Assembly (NCBI RefSeq): GCF_011007365.1 | Contig: NZ_WFKM01000005.1 | Coordinates: 1 to 64,000, forward strand | Source: Sphingobacterium sp. xlx-96 | Lineage (GTDB): Bacteria > Bacteroidota > Bacteroidia > Sphingobacteriales > Sphingobacteriaceae | Length of the DNA: 64,000 nucleotides | Direction of reading: 5' to 3' | Shown: piece by piece, positions 55,256 to 64,000 of the stretch | Position numbering within the stretch: position 1 is the stretch's first letter | How the letters are laid out: the number at the start of each line of letters is the position of its first letter | Made by a program: the position numbers and the translations under genes | The notes under the pieces: model-generated | The model's database searches: none | Seen by the model: the letters and a program-made list of their open reading frames with translations, nothing else | Told to the model about the DNA's origin: nothing

Positions 55256-57265
55256 CTACTTCATTAAATACCCTAAGGCTTTAGGCCGCACCATACTTTC
55301 CTGATAAACCTTACCAAAGCGATCTGTAACCCTGATCTGTAACGTGCTAGTTGGCGATGAAGCTTTCACCTTAAACATATGGGCCGTCAAAGACGTTACA
55401 AAATCTTCCGTAGGTACCGCATTCCGATTCAATCTTTGCGCAGAGTACGAAATAATATGTAATGGATCCCGCATACGCACACGGGTTACCTTCAAAGGCT
55501 GTCCATTTTCTATTACCTCTACCTTCCAGTTTTTATCATAATTCCACACATTGATCAGCACCTCATTGGCTGTACTTGCATTCGCATATTCAGCGGCGTA
55601 GTTGTTCCATTCTGCGCCGTTGTATGCAGGCGCATATTTTTCCCTGGTCAAGTGTACCTTATTAAGGTCATATGCTCTAAACTGGTAATCTTCGTTCTCA
55701 CCAATCGCTTTGTACTTCCATTTCAAATCTCTACCCTGCATCTCCCATATAGCATAGCCACCTGGCGCACCATCTTTACAGATATGATTTCCAGCGTAGC
55801 CTACATTGCCTGTCCACCACCAGGTCGCACACACCGCTCCAGTATTATGCTCCATGATATTAGGTGCCGCCGCCGTTTCTACATTATAATTGATATGTGT
55901 ATGTCCCGTAATCACATGCACCGTCGTGAAAGCTTTTAACGCATTGACAAAATCATCCGCATTAATAATCCTATAGCCTGATGTCTCACTACCACTACTA
56001 TTTAATGAAGGATTACTATGCAAATGTGCATGCATCGCGACTACTACAGGTGTACTTTTGTCGGTTAATGTAGCAAGATCCTTTTTCAACCATTCGATCT
56101 GGTTTTCCACGATTTTCGTATTGTAATTTCTCGCATCATTTACATTCAGGTACTCGATATTGTCCAATACGATATAATGGATCTTACCCAGATTGAAGGA
56201 ATAATAAGTAGGTCCAATAATCGATCTATAGGTATTTTCAGACTCCCAATCGCCAACCGCCTTAGGGTCATTATCATGGTTGCCCATCGTATTGAATACC
56301 ATAGCCTCTATTTTATTCATCTCGGTCAGGTACTGTGGTAGAGCATAATTATTTGAATACCAATAACTTTCCCATGTCATATCACCGAGCGTCAGCGCGT
56401 ACACCTTATTACCGGCGTTCTTATAGGCCTGAATAGATTTATTGACATCAGGTAAAAAACCTTTTTGAAACTGATTAAGATCATCCGTACGTCGTGCCAG
56501 GTGCATATCGCCCAATATCATGACCGTATGTTTCTCGTTATTGACCGCTTTAAGTTCAAAATCTTTGGTTTCAACAACATCTATCGGTTGGTTGAGTCGT
56601 TGAAAAAACTGCGGTGCATTCATTGTTGTTGCCACCTCATAGTTCCCCGGAATGGAAACGAAAACATACTTCCCCTTTTTTGTTGAGGGCAGATAGTAGA
56701 CTCCGTTTTCGTCCGTTGTGGTCACCTCAAATCCATCTGATACAACCACATTTGCCAATCCTGCACCTGCAGCGTACACCACACCTTTTATAGTCATCCC
56801 CGCCCTATCTGGTATATTAGCGTTAAAGTATAGATTAAGGATAGTCGTCCCCAACAGCAACGACTGTGATCCCCGTTTTACAGATATCCTATAGCTATCC
56901 GAAGGAATATCCATTGGGAAAACAAAACTAATCTGATCTGCTGTGACAGTTTTACTCGTTATGGTGTGTTTTCCTGTTGCTGTCATATTAGCCCGCGATT
57001 CAAAGTAGAGCTGATCACCGACTGCAAATCCTTTTCCACTAATACTATATTCTGAACCTTTGGTCGCATCTATATATGCAGCAATAAGCACCCCCGTAAT
57101 GCTGAACTTACCATCATCCCCTCCTCCAGAATCTGGGGTAGTAGGTTCTTTTGTTGGTTCGGCTACAGATTTTGTACAGCCGTATAGATTTAAAGACAAA
57201 CCTAACCCCGTCACTAAAGAAGCTTGAATAAACGAACGTCTGCTATAGTGAAATTTCTTTCTCAT
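55256..57265 (-). CDS. Exported calcineurin-like metallophosphoesterase lipoprotein
   Basis: 669 residues. The N-terminus has a twin-arginine-like start (RRSFIQA) and a lipobox-like LYGC (Cys30), so it is probably lipid-anchored. An IPT/TIG-like domain (about 54-145), a carboxypeptidase-regulatory-like/MetallophosN domain (about 155-240), the phosphoesterase core (GDMH 252-255; GDMTW; GNHD; AMHAHLHS; GHTH), and a C-terminal beta domain follow. All metal ligands of calcineurin-like enzymes are present. It removes phosphate from an unknown ester outside the inner membrane. It is next to the SusC/SusD locus but follows a terminator at 57280-57313. Confidence 0.9.
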   Translation of the reverse strand: MRKKFHYSRRSFIQASLVTGLGLSLNLYGCTKSVAEPTKEPTTPDSGGGDDGKFSITGVLIAAYIDATKGSEYSISGKGFAVGDQLYFESRANMTATGKHTITSKTVTADQISFVFPMDIPSDSYRISVKRGSQSLLLGTTILNLYFNANIPDRAGMTIKGVVYAAGAGLANVVVSDGFEVTTTDENGVYYLPSTKKGKYVFVSIPGNYEVATTMNAPQFFQRLNQPIDVVETKDFELKAVNNEKHTVMILGDMHLARRTDDLNQFQKGFLPDVNKSIQAYKNAGNKVYALTLGDMTWESYWYSNNYALPQYLTEMNKIEAMVFNTMGNHDNDPKAVGDWESENTYRSIIGPTYYSFNLGKIHYIVLDNIEYLNVNDARNYNTKIVENQIEWLKKDLATLTDKSTPVVVAMHAHLHSNPSLNSSGSETSGYRIINADDFVNALKAFTTVHVITGHTHINYNVETAAAPNIMEHNTGAVCATWWWTGNVGYAGNHICKDGAPGGYAIWEMQGRDLKWKYKAIGENEDYQFRAYDLNKVHLTREKYAPAYNGAEWNNYAAEYANASTANEVLINVWNYDKNWKVEVIENGQPLKVTRVRMRDPLHIISYSAQRLNRNAVPTEDFVTSLTAHMFKVKASSPTSTLQIRVTDRFGKVYQESMVRPKALGYLMK

Positions 57266-57279
57266 CGTTGAATGTTATT

Positions 57280-57313
57280 AAAAAGCCCGTGCGGAATACT
57301 CTACACGGACTTT
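57280..57313 (-). terminator. Terminator between the BACON lipoprotein and phosphoesterase genes
   Basis: Minus-strand stem aaagtccgtg/cacgggcttt (one G-U pair) with a 12-nt loop and TTTTT tail. It lies 27 bp past the BACON gene stop and 15 bp before the phosphoesterase start, so it could act as a partial terminator. Confidence 0.75.
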
Positions 57314-57339
57314 GATCTGGGTTAATTATAGGTGATAAA

Positions 57340-58623
57340 TTATTTAACAGTGACGACTACATCATCTATAAAAATACGATTTGTCGTTTTAGGCCAATTG
57401 CCGGCACGTTGATCAAAAGCTCCTCCCAAAAACCACACTTGCGTTTCGGCAGTCGCACCTGTCACGACAAAAGAATATGTCGCTTCTGGAGCTTGCCATG
57501 CCGCTCGGCATGCTTCTAGGTTCGAATTCGGACTAGCCACATTCATAACGTCAAACTCTTTTACACTGACTGCTCCTGGTCCATTAACTCCCACTGTAAG
57601 CAGGTAATGATCCCCTGTTGCATATCGTACCGCTTTAAAAGTCACTAACAGGTCCTTCGTACGCTGTACTTTTTCCAACTTAGGCGATATCAGATCTCCA
57701 CCATAATTGGTACGTCCTAATTTCACAAACCCTGGACGTGCGTAGATAGAGGCATAATCGCTAGCTCCTGTTGTTGTATTAATAGTACTTGTCCAACCTT
57801 TAGCCAGCTCTTCTGCTTTCCAAGAGCCAATTCTTGTCTCGCCTGTAGTCGCGTTAAATATTTCGCTCCCATAGTTCAACCAACTAAAGTCCTCTTTCAA
57901 GACTAAATCTCCTGAAACCTGTAGCTTCTGACCTTTTTGATGGATACTCAACACATTTTCCTGCTGTATACCATCCAAAAAGAACAACAGGTTTGCTGTA
58001 CGTTCTAGATCCGTATTTTTATCAATGGTCACTTTTACCGGCGTATCCCCTTGACCTTCCTTTGGCTCCACATTAACCCAGTCTGGTTGATCTTCCAACT
58101 CCAAGCGCCATTTTCCATTAGCACGCAAGACATAATTTGTCACAGCACCAGCTTCCTCTGATTCCAGTTTAGTCGGCTTTCCATCAAGGTAAATATAAGG
58201 TTCCTCATTTTCTCCTTCTCCTGTCCCAGCTGCCTGTTCTATCTTAAGCACGCTATTATGAAGCTGACCATCTACTGTAAAAAAGAGCGTTACATTACGG
58301 GCTTCCTGAGCCATATTCTTATTCACCGTCACTGTAAATGTACCGTCGCCATTACCTTCCATTGGATCGATCTTTAGCCACTTCTCTTTACGCTGTGGTT
58401 CCACCTTCCAGTGACCACTAGATTGCACGGTATAGGTCTCCGAAGAGCCCCGCGAAGACACCTCCATCTTCGATGGATTGTCCTTTAACATAAACCGGCC
58501 CTTCACCTCATTTTCATCTTTACAGGACGTCAATAACATTGTCAGGGATAGGACAAAAGAAAAAACCACTCTTGCCATCGCCTTAATTTTATGATAATTA
58601 GTCGTTTTCATGGATTCCTTCAT
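57340..58623 (-). CDS. BACON-domain surface lipoprotein
   Basis: 427 residues with a lipobox (LLTSC). Two BACON domains are visible (about 45-130 and 140-230): SSGHWKVEP...WLKIDPMEGNGDG and ANGKWRLELEDQPDWVNVEP, each ending in a hydrophobic strand LKIEQ/LSIHQ. The C-terminal ~190 residues form a beta-rich, probably jelly-roll domain (LVLKEDFSWLNYG...FIDDVVVTVK). BACON domains usually act as ligand-binding or spacer domains in polysaccharide loci. It lies 3 bp after the DUF1735 gene in the SusC/SusD operon; glycan or other ligand unknown. Confidence 0.88.
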   Translation of the reverse strand: MKESMKTTNYHKIKAMARVVFSFVLSLTMLLTSCKDENEVKGRFMLKDNPSKMEVSSRGSSETYTVQSSGHWKVEPQRKEKWLKIDPMEGNGDGTFTVTVNKNMAQEARNVTLFFTVDGQLHNSVLKIEQAAGTGEGENEEPYIYLDGKPTKLESEEAGAVTNYVLRANGKWRLELEDQPDWVNVEPKEGQGDTPVKVTIDKNTDLERTANLLFFLDGIQQENVLSIHQKGQKLQVSGDLVLKEDFSWLNYGSEIFNATTGETRIGSWKAEELAKGWTSTINTTTGASDYASIYARPGFVKLGRTNYGGDLISPKLEKVQRTKDLLVTFKAVRYATGDHYLLTVGVNGPGAVSVKEFDVMNVASPNSNLEACRAAWQAPEATYSFVVTGATAETQVWFLGGAFDQRAGNWPKTTNRIFIDDVVVTVK

Positions 58624-58626
58624 TTA

Positions 58627-59529
58627 TTATTTAACCTGCATCTCCACGCGTTCTTTCATCTTACTGTAAGTTTTCCCCCCATCAACCGAATACTGATAAG
58701 AGAGCAAGAATACATTCGTTTTCTTACCAAAAGACTCTTCTACCTGAAATATATTCGGATATTTAGGATCGTTATCCAATTGCACAACATGTATAGTCTT
58801 ATACGGCCTGATAGTCACCCGATTAGAATCATCAATTTCCAATATCATTGAGTTTTTATCAATGTTCGCAAGCTTTGGTTCGAACAATTCATTACCTGCA
58901 GTCAATCTTACACTATTATGAGTCAATGGAAAAATCTTTTTATTGGCCGCAACCGGTATGACATCATCCTTCACCCCCGTCATCATATACATCGAACTAT
59001 TCACTTGCGAGGCATAATCATTCTGAAAAGACACCTGGTATAGCATCGTACTTTTCTTCGGATTGATCTCGACACCTGACTGATCAACAACCTTCAATCC
59101 GATAAAATAAGTCGAGTCTGGTGATAGCCCCTCTGGTCTCAATTTAATCATCGTCCTTCCCGTACGCTCACCAGCCTTGATCACCACTTTATCATCCATG
59201 ATCTCGTACTTATCCTGAGGCAACAGCCTAGCATAGAGCTCCTCAGCAGCATCAAAATTAGCCCAGTTATATTCCTTTAGCGGCTCGGCATCCTCTTCCA
59301 ATCCTACGACTAGATCCTTTGCTGGAGCCAATGTACCACCAGCAGAAGCAGCTACAAAGCCAATGATTTCTTCACCTGTCATATGCACCACCTCTTGAAA
59401 GACATTGTGATTTTCGCTACTAATCAGGGAAACCTCATTTTTATACATTTCTTTCTCAAACACTTCATTATCCTTGCATGAAGCCAATCCCAACAGGAGT
59501 GCAAGAACTGTTATATATCTTCGTTTCAT
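58627..59529 (-). CDS. DUF1735-domain surface lipoprotein
   Basis: 300 residues with lipobox LASC (Cys18). An N-terminal DUF1735-like domain (about 35-150; FAASAGGTLAPAKDLVVGLEE and AGERTGRTMIKLRPEGL) is followed by a C-terminal domain resembling DUF4361. This protein type regularly follows SusD and acts as a surface glycan-binding accessory. It lies 33 bp after susD and 3 bp before the BACON gene. Confidence 0.85.
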   Translation of the reverse strand: MKRRYITVLALLLGLASCKDNEVFEKEMYKNEVSLISSENHNVFQEVVHMTGEEIIGFVAASAGGTLAPAKDLVVGLEEDAEPLKEYNWANFDAAEELYARLLPQDKYEIMDDKVVIKAGERTGRTMIKLRPEGLSPDSTYFIGLKVVDQSGVEINPKKSTMLYQVSFQNDYASQVNSSMYMMTGVKDDVIPVAANKKIFPLTHNSVRLTAGNELFEPKLANIDKNSMILEIDDSNRVTIRPYKTIHVVQLDNDPKYPNIFQVEESFGKKTNVFLLSYQYSVDGGKTYSKMKERVEMQVK

Positions 59530-59562
59530 CTGTTATTTCTTTAGTTTTCAGGTACTACTTTT

Positions 59563-61617
59563 TTAATTATATCCTGGGTTTTGATCCGCAGAAGGCAATC
59601 TTCTCATTTCGGCACGCGGGATAGGTACCCAATTCAATCTCTTGTTCACTTCTCTTGTCAAGAAAGATGACGTCCCAGGGATCACACGTCTATAATACGC
59701 TTCCTTAGTCGCACCATCCGGATTCATTCCCATAATAGGTTCACGCTCGGTTTCCTCATACATTCCCCAACGACGTACATCGTAAAAACGTCTATTTTCC
59801 CACAAAAACTCCACCATACGTTCACGTACAAGCTCTTTTTGAACAGTCGCCGCCGAAGTTAATTGATTTGGAGACAATCCTGGTAGACCTGCACGGTAGC
59901 GCACCTGGTTAAATGCTTTCTTAATCTCTTCCACATCTCTTGACATCGTATAATCTCTCTCTCCCATCTTGACCGTATGACTACCGTTCAGATTGTTCAA
60001 TGCCTCAGCGTAAGACAATAAGATCTCCGCATACCGGATAATAGGGTAGAATTTCGGAAGTGTGCGAGCTCCTGTACCAGTTTTTGCATCATACGAGTGA
60101 ACCCATTTTTTAATAATATATCCAGTAATCGGATAGTTAGGTGAGCTCGCAGATACACCACCACGGCCATCAAGGTCCTGAAAATAATACTTCGCAGTAT
60201 GATTCTGTAATGCAGCATCAGACGTTGACAATGCCTGCCATACGGCTTCGTTAAAACCAACAGAGGCATAAAATCGCATTTCACGATTTGCGTACATTTT
60301 ATACACACCAGCATTGAGTGGGTATCCAGAGAAAGTTTTAGACTGCTCCGTAAAGAGGTCATTAAAAGTTCCGCCTGCAGGTAGATCGGCTACGCTTTCA
60401 AAATAGGTATCACCACGAGCTTCCTGTATGCTACGTCCGTCTTCCATCAGATAAGCATCCACTACTTTCTGCGTCACACAGAAACGCCCCCATCCACCCA
60501 GTGTAGGCGGGAAAGCCCCCTGATTGATGTCCGAGTTGATATAGGGCGCACTAACTCCCCAGATAAACTCCGGATTAATCGCCGCAACAGACTCACCGGT
60601 AAATATATCCGAATAGGATTTGAAGGCATCTATACCCAAAGCACCATTAGGATATGATCCATAGAAATTTGGATCCGAAGTTACCCCCGAAGGTAGTTGA
60701 GCGGTCAGGTTGTCTGCAGGAACAGTATATAACTGGTATTTCCCCATATCCATAACACGTTTCGCAGCTGCCGCTGCCACGGCCCATCTACTCTCATCGT
60801 ACTGCTGTGATACATAATGCACACCATCAGTCTTACGCGTCCAGCTTCCGAAGTAAGAGCGCGCTGCATTACCTCCATTATACAAAGGACTAGCATGTAT
60901 CAAACGTAGACGAGCGATCATAGCAAAAGCAGCACCTCGAGTAGGTCGTCCAAAATTTAAAAGACCGACATCAGGAGGCATTAGTGTACCCGCTTTCTCA
61001 AATTCAGCGCAGGTATACTCCATGGCCTCATCGTAGGTAGATCTCGGACGGTCATAGTATTCCATACTTTCATTGGTATTTACAACCTCATCGCCCAATA
61101 AAATAGGAGGGCCATAATCCACTAAGATGTTGTAATAAGCATAAGCTCTGATAAAACGGGTATACCCCTCTATACGAAGCCTATCTGTCGAAGTAATATC
61201 CTTTGGCTTTTGCAGATTCTGCAAGATTAGATTACACTTACGGATTATTTTATAATAATTGCCCCACTGATTAAGCCCACCAAATTTATCTGGAGTGATA
61301 TTCCCTGTTGCAAAATCCATCCCATAATAGATATTGGTAGTTCCCGCCCCCGTCAAACCGTTAAAACCTTCATCTGTAGCCATCGGTCCCGGCGTATAAT
61401 TTCCTCTTATCGTTCTGGATTCGTCTGGAAACATAGCTGCGGCTCCCCACATATAAGCTTCCATATTCCGCGCATTACTAAAAGCGGAGTCTATATTAAA
61501 TTCATCATCGAAATAATTATCGATATTCAGGTAGTCCTTACAGGATGTCACCAGAAAAAACAGTTGAATAATAAAGGCCGCTTTCGCTATTCTCTTTATG
61601 ATTATTGACGTCTTCAT
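59563..61617 (-). CDS. SusD/RagB-family surface nutrient-binding lipoprotein
   Basis: 684 residues, rather long for SusD. Lipobox LVTSC (Cys26), then DYLNIDNYFDDEF and helical TPR-like repeats (YTRFIRAYAYYNILVDYGPP; PTRGAAFAMIARLRLIHASPLY). The family end is present: LVRERMVEFLWENRRFYDVRRWGMYEE with the RRWG signature, and a C-terminal DQNPGYN. It captures the ligand above SusC at the cell surface. It follows susC by 24 bp. Confidence 0.95.
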   Translation of the reverse strand: MKTSIIIKRIAKAAFIIQLFFLVTSCKDYLNIDNYFDDEFNIDSAFSNARNMEAYMWGAAAMFPDESRTIRGNYTPGPMATDEGFNGLTGAGTTNIYYGMDFATGNITPDKFGGLNQWGNYYKIIRKCNLILQNLQKPKDITSTDRLRIEGYTRFIRAYAYYNILVDYGPPILLGDEVVNTNESMEYYDRPRSTYDEAMEYTCAEFEKAGTLMPPDVGLLNFGRPTRGAAFAMIARLRLIHASPLYNGGNAARSYFGSWTRKTDGVHYVSQQYDESRWAVAAAAAKRVMDMGKYQLYTVPADNLTAQLPSGVTSDPNFYGSYPNGALGIDAFKSYSDIFTGESVAAINPEFIWGVSAPYINSDINQGAFPPTLGGWGRFCVTQKVVDAYLMEDGRSIQEARGDTYFESVADLPAGGTFNDLFTEQSKTFSGYPLNAGVYKMYANREMRFYASVGFNEAVWQALSTSDAALQNHTAKYYFQDLDGRGGVSASSPNYPITGYIIKKWVHSYDAKTGTGARTLPKFYPIIRYAEILLSYAEALNNLNGSHTVKMGERDYTMSRDVEEIKKAFNQVRYRAGLPGLSPNQLTSAATVQKELVRERMVEFLWENRRFYDVRRWGMYEETEREPIMGMNPDGATKEAYYRRVIPGTSSFLTREVNKRLNWVPIPRAEMRRLPSADQNPGYN

Positions 61618-61641
61618 ATCGTTGATCTATATCTAATCGTA

Positions 61642-64000
61642 TTAAAAATTAACATATACCTGCACTGAATAAGTGGACGGTATTGGATATTTACGTCCAT
61701 TCCAGGCAGCCTGTTCAGGATCAAATATTTTGACATTATCCCAGATGTACAGGTTATTTCCTACAAACTGTAGATCCATAGATTTAACCCCTACGCGCTT
61801 AAGAAAATTAGGGTTGACCCGATAATTAACCGTTAGTTCCTGTAGTCTTATATAGCGTGCATCATCCTTCCAGAATGTAGACAACTGGGTGTTGTTTTCA
61901 TTATTACCGTATTGCAAACGAGGAAAACGGGCATCCGGATTTTCTGCTAAGGACAGATCCATTCCCTCCTGCAAAGCATATTCGCGGGGTATCCAACGGT
62001 TGGCAGGATCATTAGCCATAGTAATTACATTCCCTTCACTACCATTATAGAATGGCATATAGCCCTTTCCATTGATCTCTGTGACATCTTTATACTTTTT
62101 AGGCATTCCCACATAGTAGAAAGGTGTACTACCTGTTCCCTTAAACAAGACCCCAACCGATAGGTTCTTGTAGCGAAATTCACCACCAAATCCGAACATT
62201 GTTAAGGGATAGTCATTGTGCGTCAATGGTACTTTATCTAAGGTATTGATTACTCCATCTCCGTTTACATCTTTATACTTGATGTCACCGGGCAATACTG
62301 TTCCAAAAGTTTGTTTGGGACTATACTTGACATCTTCTTCATCCTTAAACAAACCGAGAGACTGATAACCACGGATAGAACCATAAGGGAATCCGTTGTA
62401 CTCTAGGTATGAATACTCCATATAAGGCTGCTCCCAGTTCTGCACCATGTTCTTAGAGTAGGTAAAATTACCCCGCACCGTAAATCCCATATCTTGATTT
62501 ATCTGCATATTGTAACTAATATTACCATCTGCTCCTGCGCTCCACATCCGTCCCACATTAGCCCAAGGGTTGGAAATAACCCCTACATATTCAGGAACCT
62601 GCACACGGGGCTGGAATATACCGTTACGTTGATCTTTAAAGAAGTCTACCACAAAGTCAATTTTGTTATTGAAGAGTTTACCCTCGATTCCAAGATTAGC
62701 TTTTACAGCTCTTTCCCAGGCTAGGTTATCAGCCCCGATACGGGTTTCAGCAATTGTTTCTACACCTCCTATTCCCCATACATTACTGATATACTGATCC
62801 GCTTTAGTCAGATAAGGGAAACGTATGTCATCTGTGATACGGTCATTACCTACCGTACCGTAAGAAGCTCTGATCTTAAAATAATCCAACCAAGGAGCTT
62901 TCTCCTGTACATACTTATAACCTGTCGGCACCCAACCCAAAGCTACAGAAGGGAAGAAACCATATTGACGTCCAGGCTGAAAGTTTTCCGATCCCGTATA
63001 TCCAAAGTTGACATCCAATAAATATGTATCTCTAAATCCATAAGTCAATCGACTAGACACCCCTTGATAGCGTTCCGGAATAGCCGTAAGATTATTTGTT
63101 GCCTTCCTTGTATCTTTAGAGTCACTCATATAATAATACAGCAATGCTGACGTACGGTGATCTTCTCCAAATTTCTGGTCATAGTTAAGTGTAGTTTCGA
63201 AGTGGTATTTACGAAACTGCCTCTGTCCGCTAAGATATTGAGCCGATCTCTCCTGTACCGTCTCTTTCATAATAAGCGACCCGTCATAATTACGACCCAT
63301 CGCCTGATAAAGAGCCGGTTGTACCCAACGGCGCTCGTTAAAATTAGCATGAATATCATAGGCTCCTTGCATACGTAACTTAAGACCATCTAATATGCTG
63401 GTCAGATCTTGATCTATAGCTAGCGTAGTCTTGCCTTTATACCACTCCTCCGAAGCGCGGCCTGTACGATTGATCAATACATAAGGCGATGAAAGCTCCC
63501 CTCCTCCTGCCGCAGGAAACAAACCATTAGAATATTTTGTAGGAACTGACAGTGGGGTCAGACTAGATTGTGCTCTCCATATATAATCCGTATTTGAGAT
63601 ACCCGGCTGTAATAGTCTGGATAAATATCCGTCCGATCCCAGATATACTTTGGTCGTTTTAGTTAGGTTCAAATCCAAGTTTACACGATAATTATAGGTA
63701 TTGAATCCTACATTGGAACTATAAGGGCTATTTTTATCTACTTTATAGGCAGCCGTTTCACTCTTACCACCGAGACTCAAGAAGTAACGTGTGATTTCGG
63801 ATCCACCACGCCCTGAGGCATAATAACTCTGGCGCCAGAAGCTATTGTTCAAAATCTCCTTCTGCCAATCGACATCGGGGTACATATCTGGGTCTAGCCC
63901 ATTCTCAATAATCCCCAATTCAGTAGGGTTATATATCGGTGATTCTCCACGCGAGAAAGCTGCTTCATTAGCTAGCTTTGCATAGTCATAAGCACCTAGA
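61642..64000 (-). CDS. SusC/RagA-family TonB-dependent outer-membrane transporter, N-terminus beyond the window
   Basis: 785 residues are visible, open to the right edge (codons run to 63999), so the signal peptide, carboxypeptidase-like region and plug are missing from view. SusC features: barrel strands with RITDDIRFPYLTKADQYI, the signature GNNLYIWDNVKIFDPEQAAWN near the end, and a C-terminal VQVYVNF. It imports a ligand captured by SusD across the outer membrane using TonB energy. Confidence 0.96.
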   Translation of the reverse strand, partial: LGAYDYAKLANEAAFSRGESPIYNPTELGIIENGLDPDMYPDVDWQKEILNNSFWRQSYYASGRGGSEITRYFLSLGGKSETAAYKVDKNSPYSSNVGFNTYNYRVNLDLNLTKTTKVYLGSDGYLSRLLQPGISNTDYIWRAQSSLTPLSVPTKYSNGLFPAAGGGELSSPYVLINRTGRASEEWYKGKTTLAIDQDLTSILDGLKLRMQGAYDIHANFNERRWVQPALYQAMGRNYDGSLIMKETVQERSAQYLSGQRQFRKYHFETTLNYDQKFGEDHRTSALLYYYMSDSKDTRKATNNLTAIPERYQGVSSRLTYGFRDTYLLDVNFGYTGSENFQPGRQYGFFPSVALGWVPTGYKYVQEKAPWLDYFKIRASYGTVGNDRITDDIRFPYLTKADQYISNVWGIGGVETIAETRIGADNLAWERAVKANLGIEGKLFNNKIDFVVDFFKDQRNGIFQPRVQVPEYVGVISNPWANVGRMWSAGADGNISYNMQINQDMGFTVRGNFTYSKNMVQNWEQPYMEYSYLEYNGFPYGSIRGYQSLGLFKDEEDVKYSPKQTFGTVLPGDIKYKDVNGDGVINTLDKVPLTHNDYPLTMFGFGGEFRYKNLSVGVLFKGTGSTPFYYVGMPKKYKDVTEINGKGYMPFYNGSEGNVITMANDPANRWIPREYALQEGMDLSLAENPDARFPRLQYGNNENNTQLSTFWKDDARYIRLQELTVNYRVNPNFLKRVGVKSMDLQFVGNNLYIWDNVKIFDPEQAAWNGRKYPIPSTYSVQVYVNF

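Noticed and set aside
63900..63918. Start of the SusC gene at 63918
   Set aside because: The frame continues upstream to the window edge with clear SusC sequence; the codon is an internal TTG.

Overview
The window looks like chromosomal DNA of a Bacteroidota bacterium, most likely a Sphingobacterium-like member of the Sphingobacteriaceae. The evidence is a SusC/SusD pair, BACON and DUF1735 lipoproteins, Bacteroidota-type promoters (-7 box TAnnTTTG), weak Shine-Dalgarno signals, low-to-moderate GC, and a giant multi-domain secreted protein. I see no rRNA, tRNA, CRISPR array, prophage or complete insertion sequence.

Layout: (1) 1-9496, minus: one giant exported repeat protein, more than 3,100 residues, running off the left edge. 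(2) 9809-9864: a 56-bp perfect palindrome in a 571-bp AT-rich gap. (3) 10068-20898, minus: a potassium island holding a 27-codon membrane ORF, two paralogous small genes, a 25-residue kdpF, kdpA, kdpB, kdpC, an outer-membrane porin, a stand-alone KdpD sensor domain, a separate membrane histidine kinase and a sigma-54 (NtrC-type) response regulator. The split KdpD and NtrC-type regulator stand where KdpD/KdpE would be expected. (4) 21055-25362: AraC regulator, DUF417 membrane protein, NhaA antiporter, DUF389 membrane protein. (5) 25538-29490, plus: galT-galK-sodium/sugar symporter operon, followed by a candidate ~60-nt small RNA with its own promoter and terminator. (6) 29657-40769: photolyase, NamZ-like muramidase, cold-shock-domain protein, MFS transporter, PLP decarboxylase, DUF5916 outer-membrane protein, GNAT, NAD(P)HX repair enzyme.

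(7) 40782-43845: a nitric-oxide-response module: cupin, Rrf2 (NsrR-like) regulator and flavohemoglobin, with a dehydrogenase diverging from the cupin. A shared operator motif occurs once before cupin-rrf2, over the promoter, and twice before hmp. (8) 44047-54350: a solitary trpB, M3 oligopeptidase, DAACS symporter, BaiN-like flavoprotein, Gfo/Idh/MocA oxidoreductase, argS and divergent arginine decarboxylase. Three spacers here carry an octamer-based repeat, two with the same 29-bp hairpin insert. (9) 54386-54496: remnant of a YoeB/Txe-type toxin. (10) 54493-64000, minus: small outer-membrane barrel, then a SusC-SusD-DUF1735-BACON-phosphoesterase locus cut by the right edge.

The most system-like observations are the remodelled Kdp island with its small uncharacterised genes, the NsrR-like operator set, the octamer repeat family and the modular giant protein. 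All functions are inferred from sequence reading only; no database search was run.
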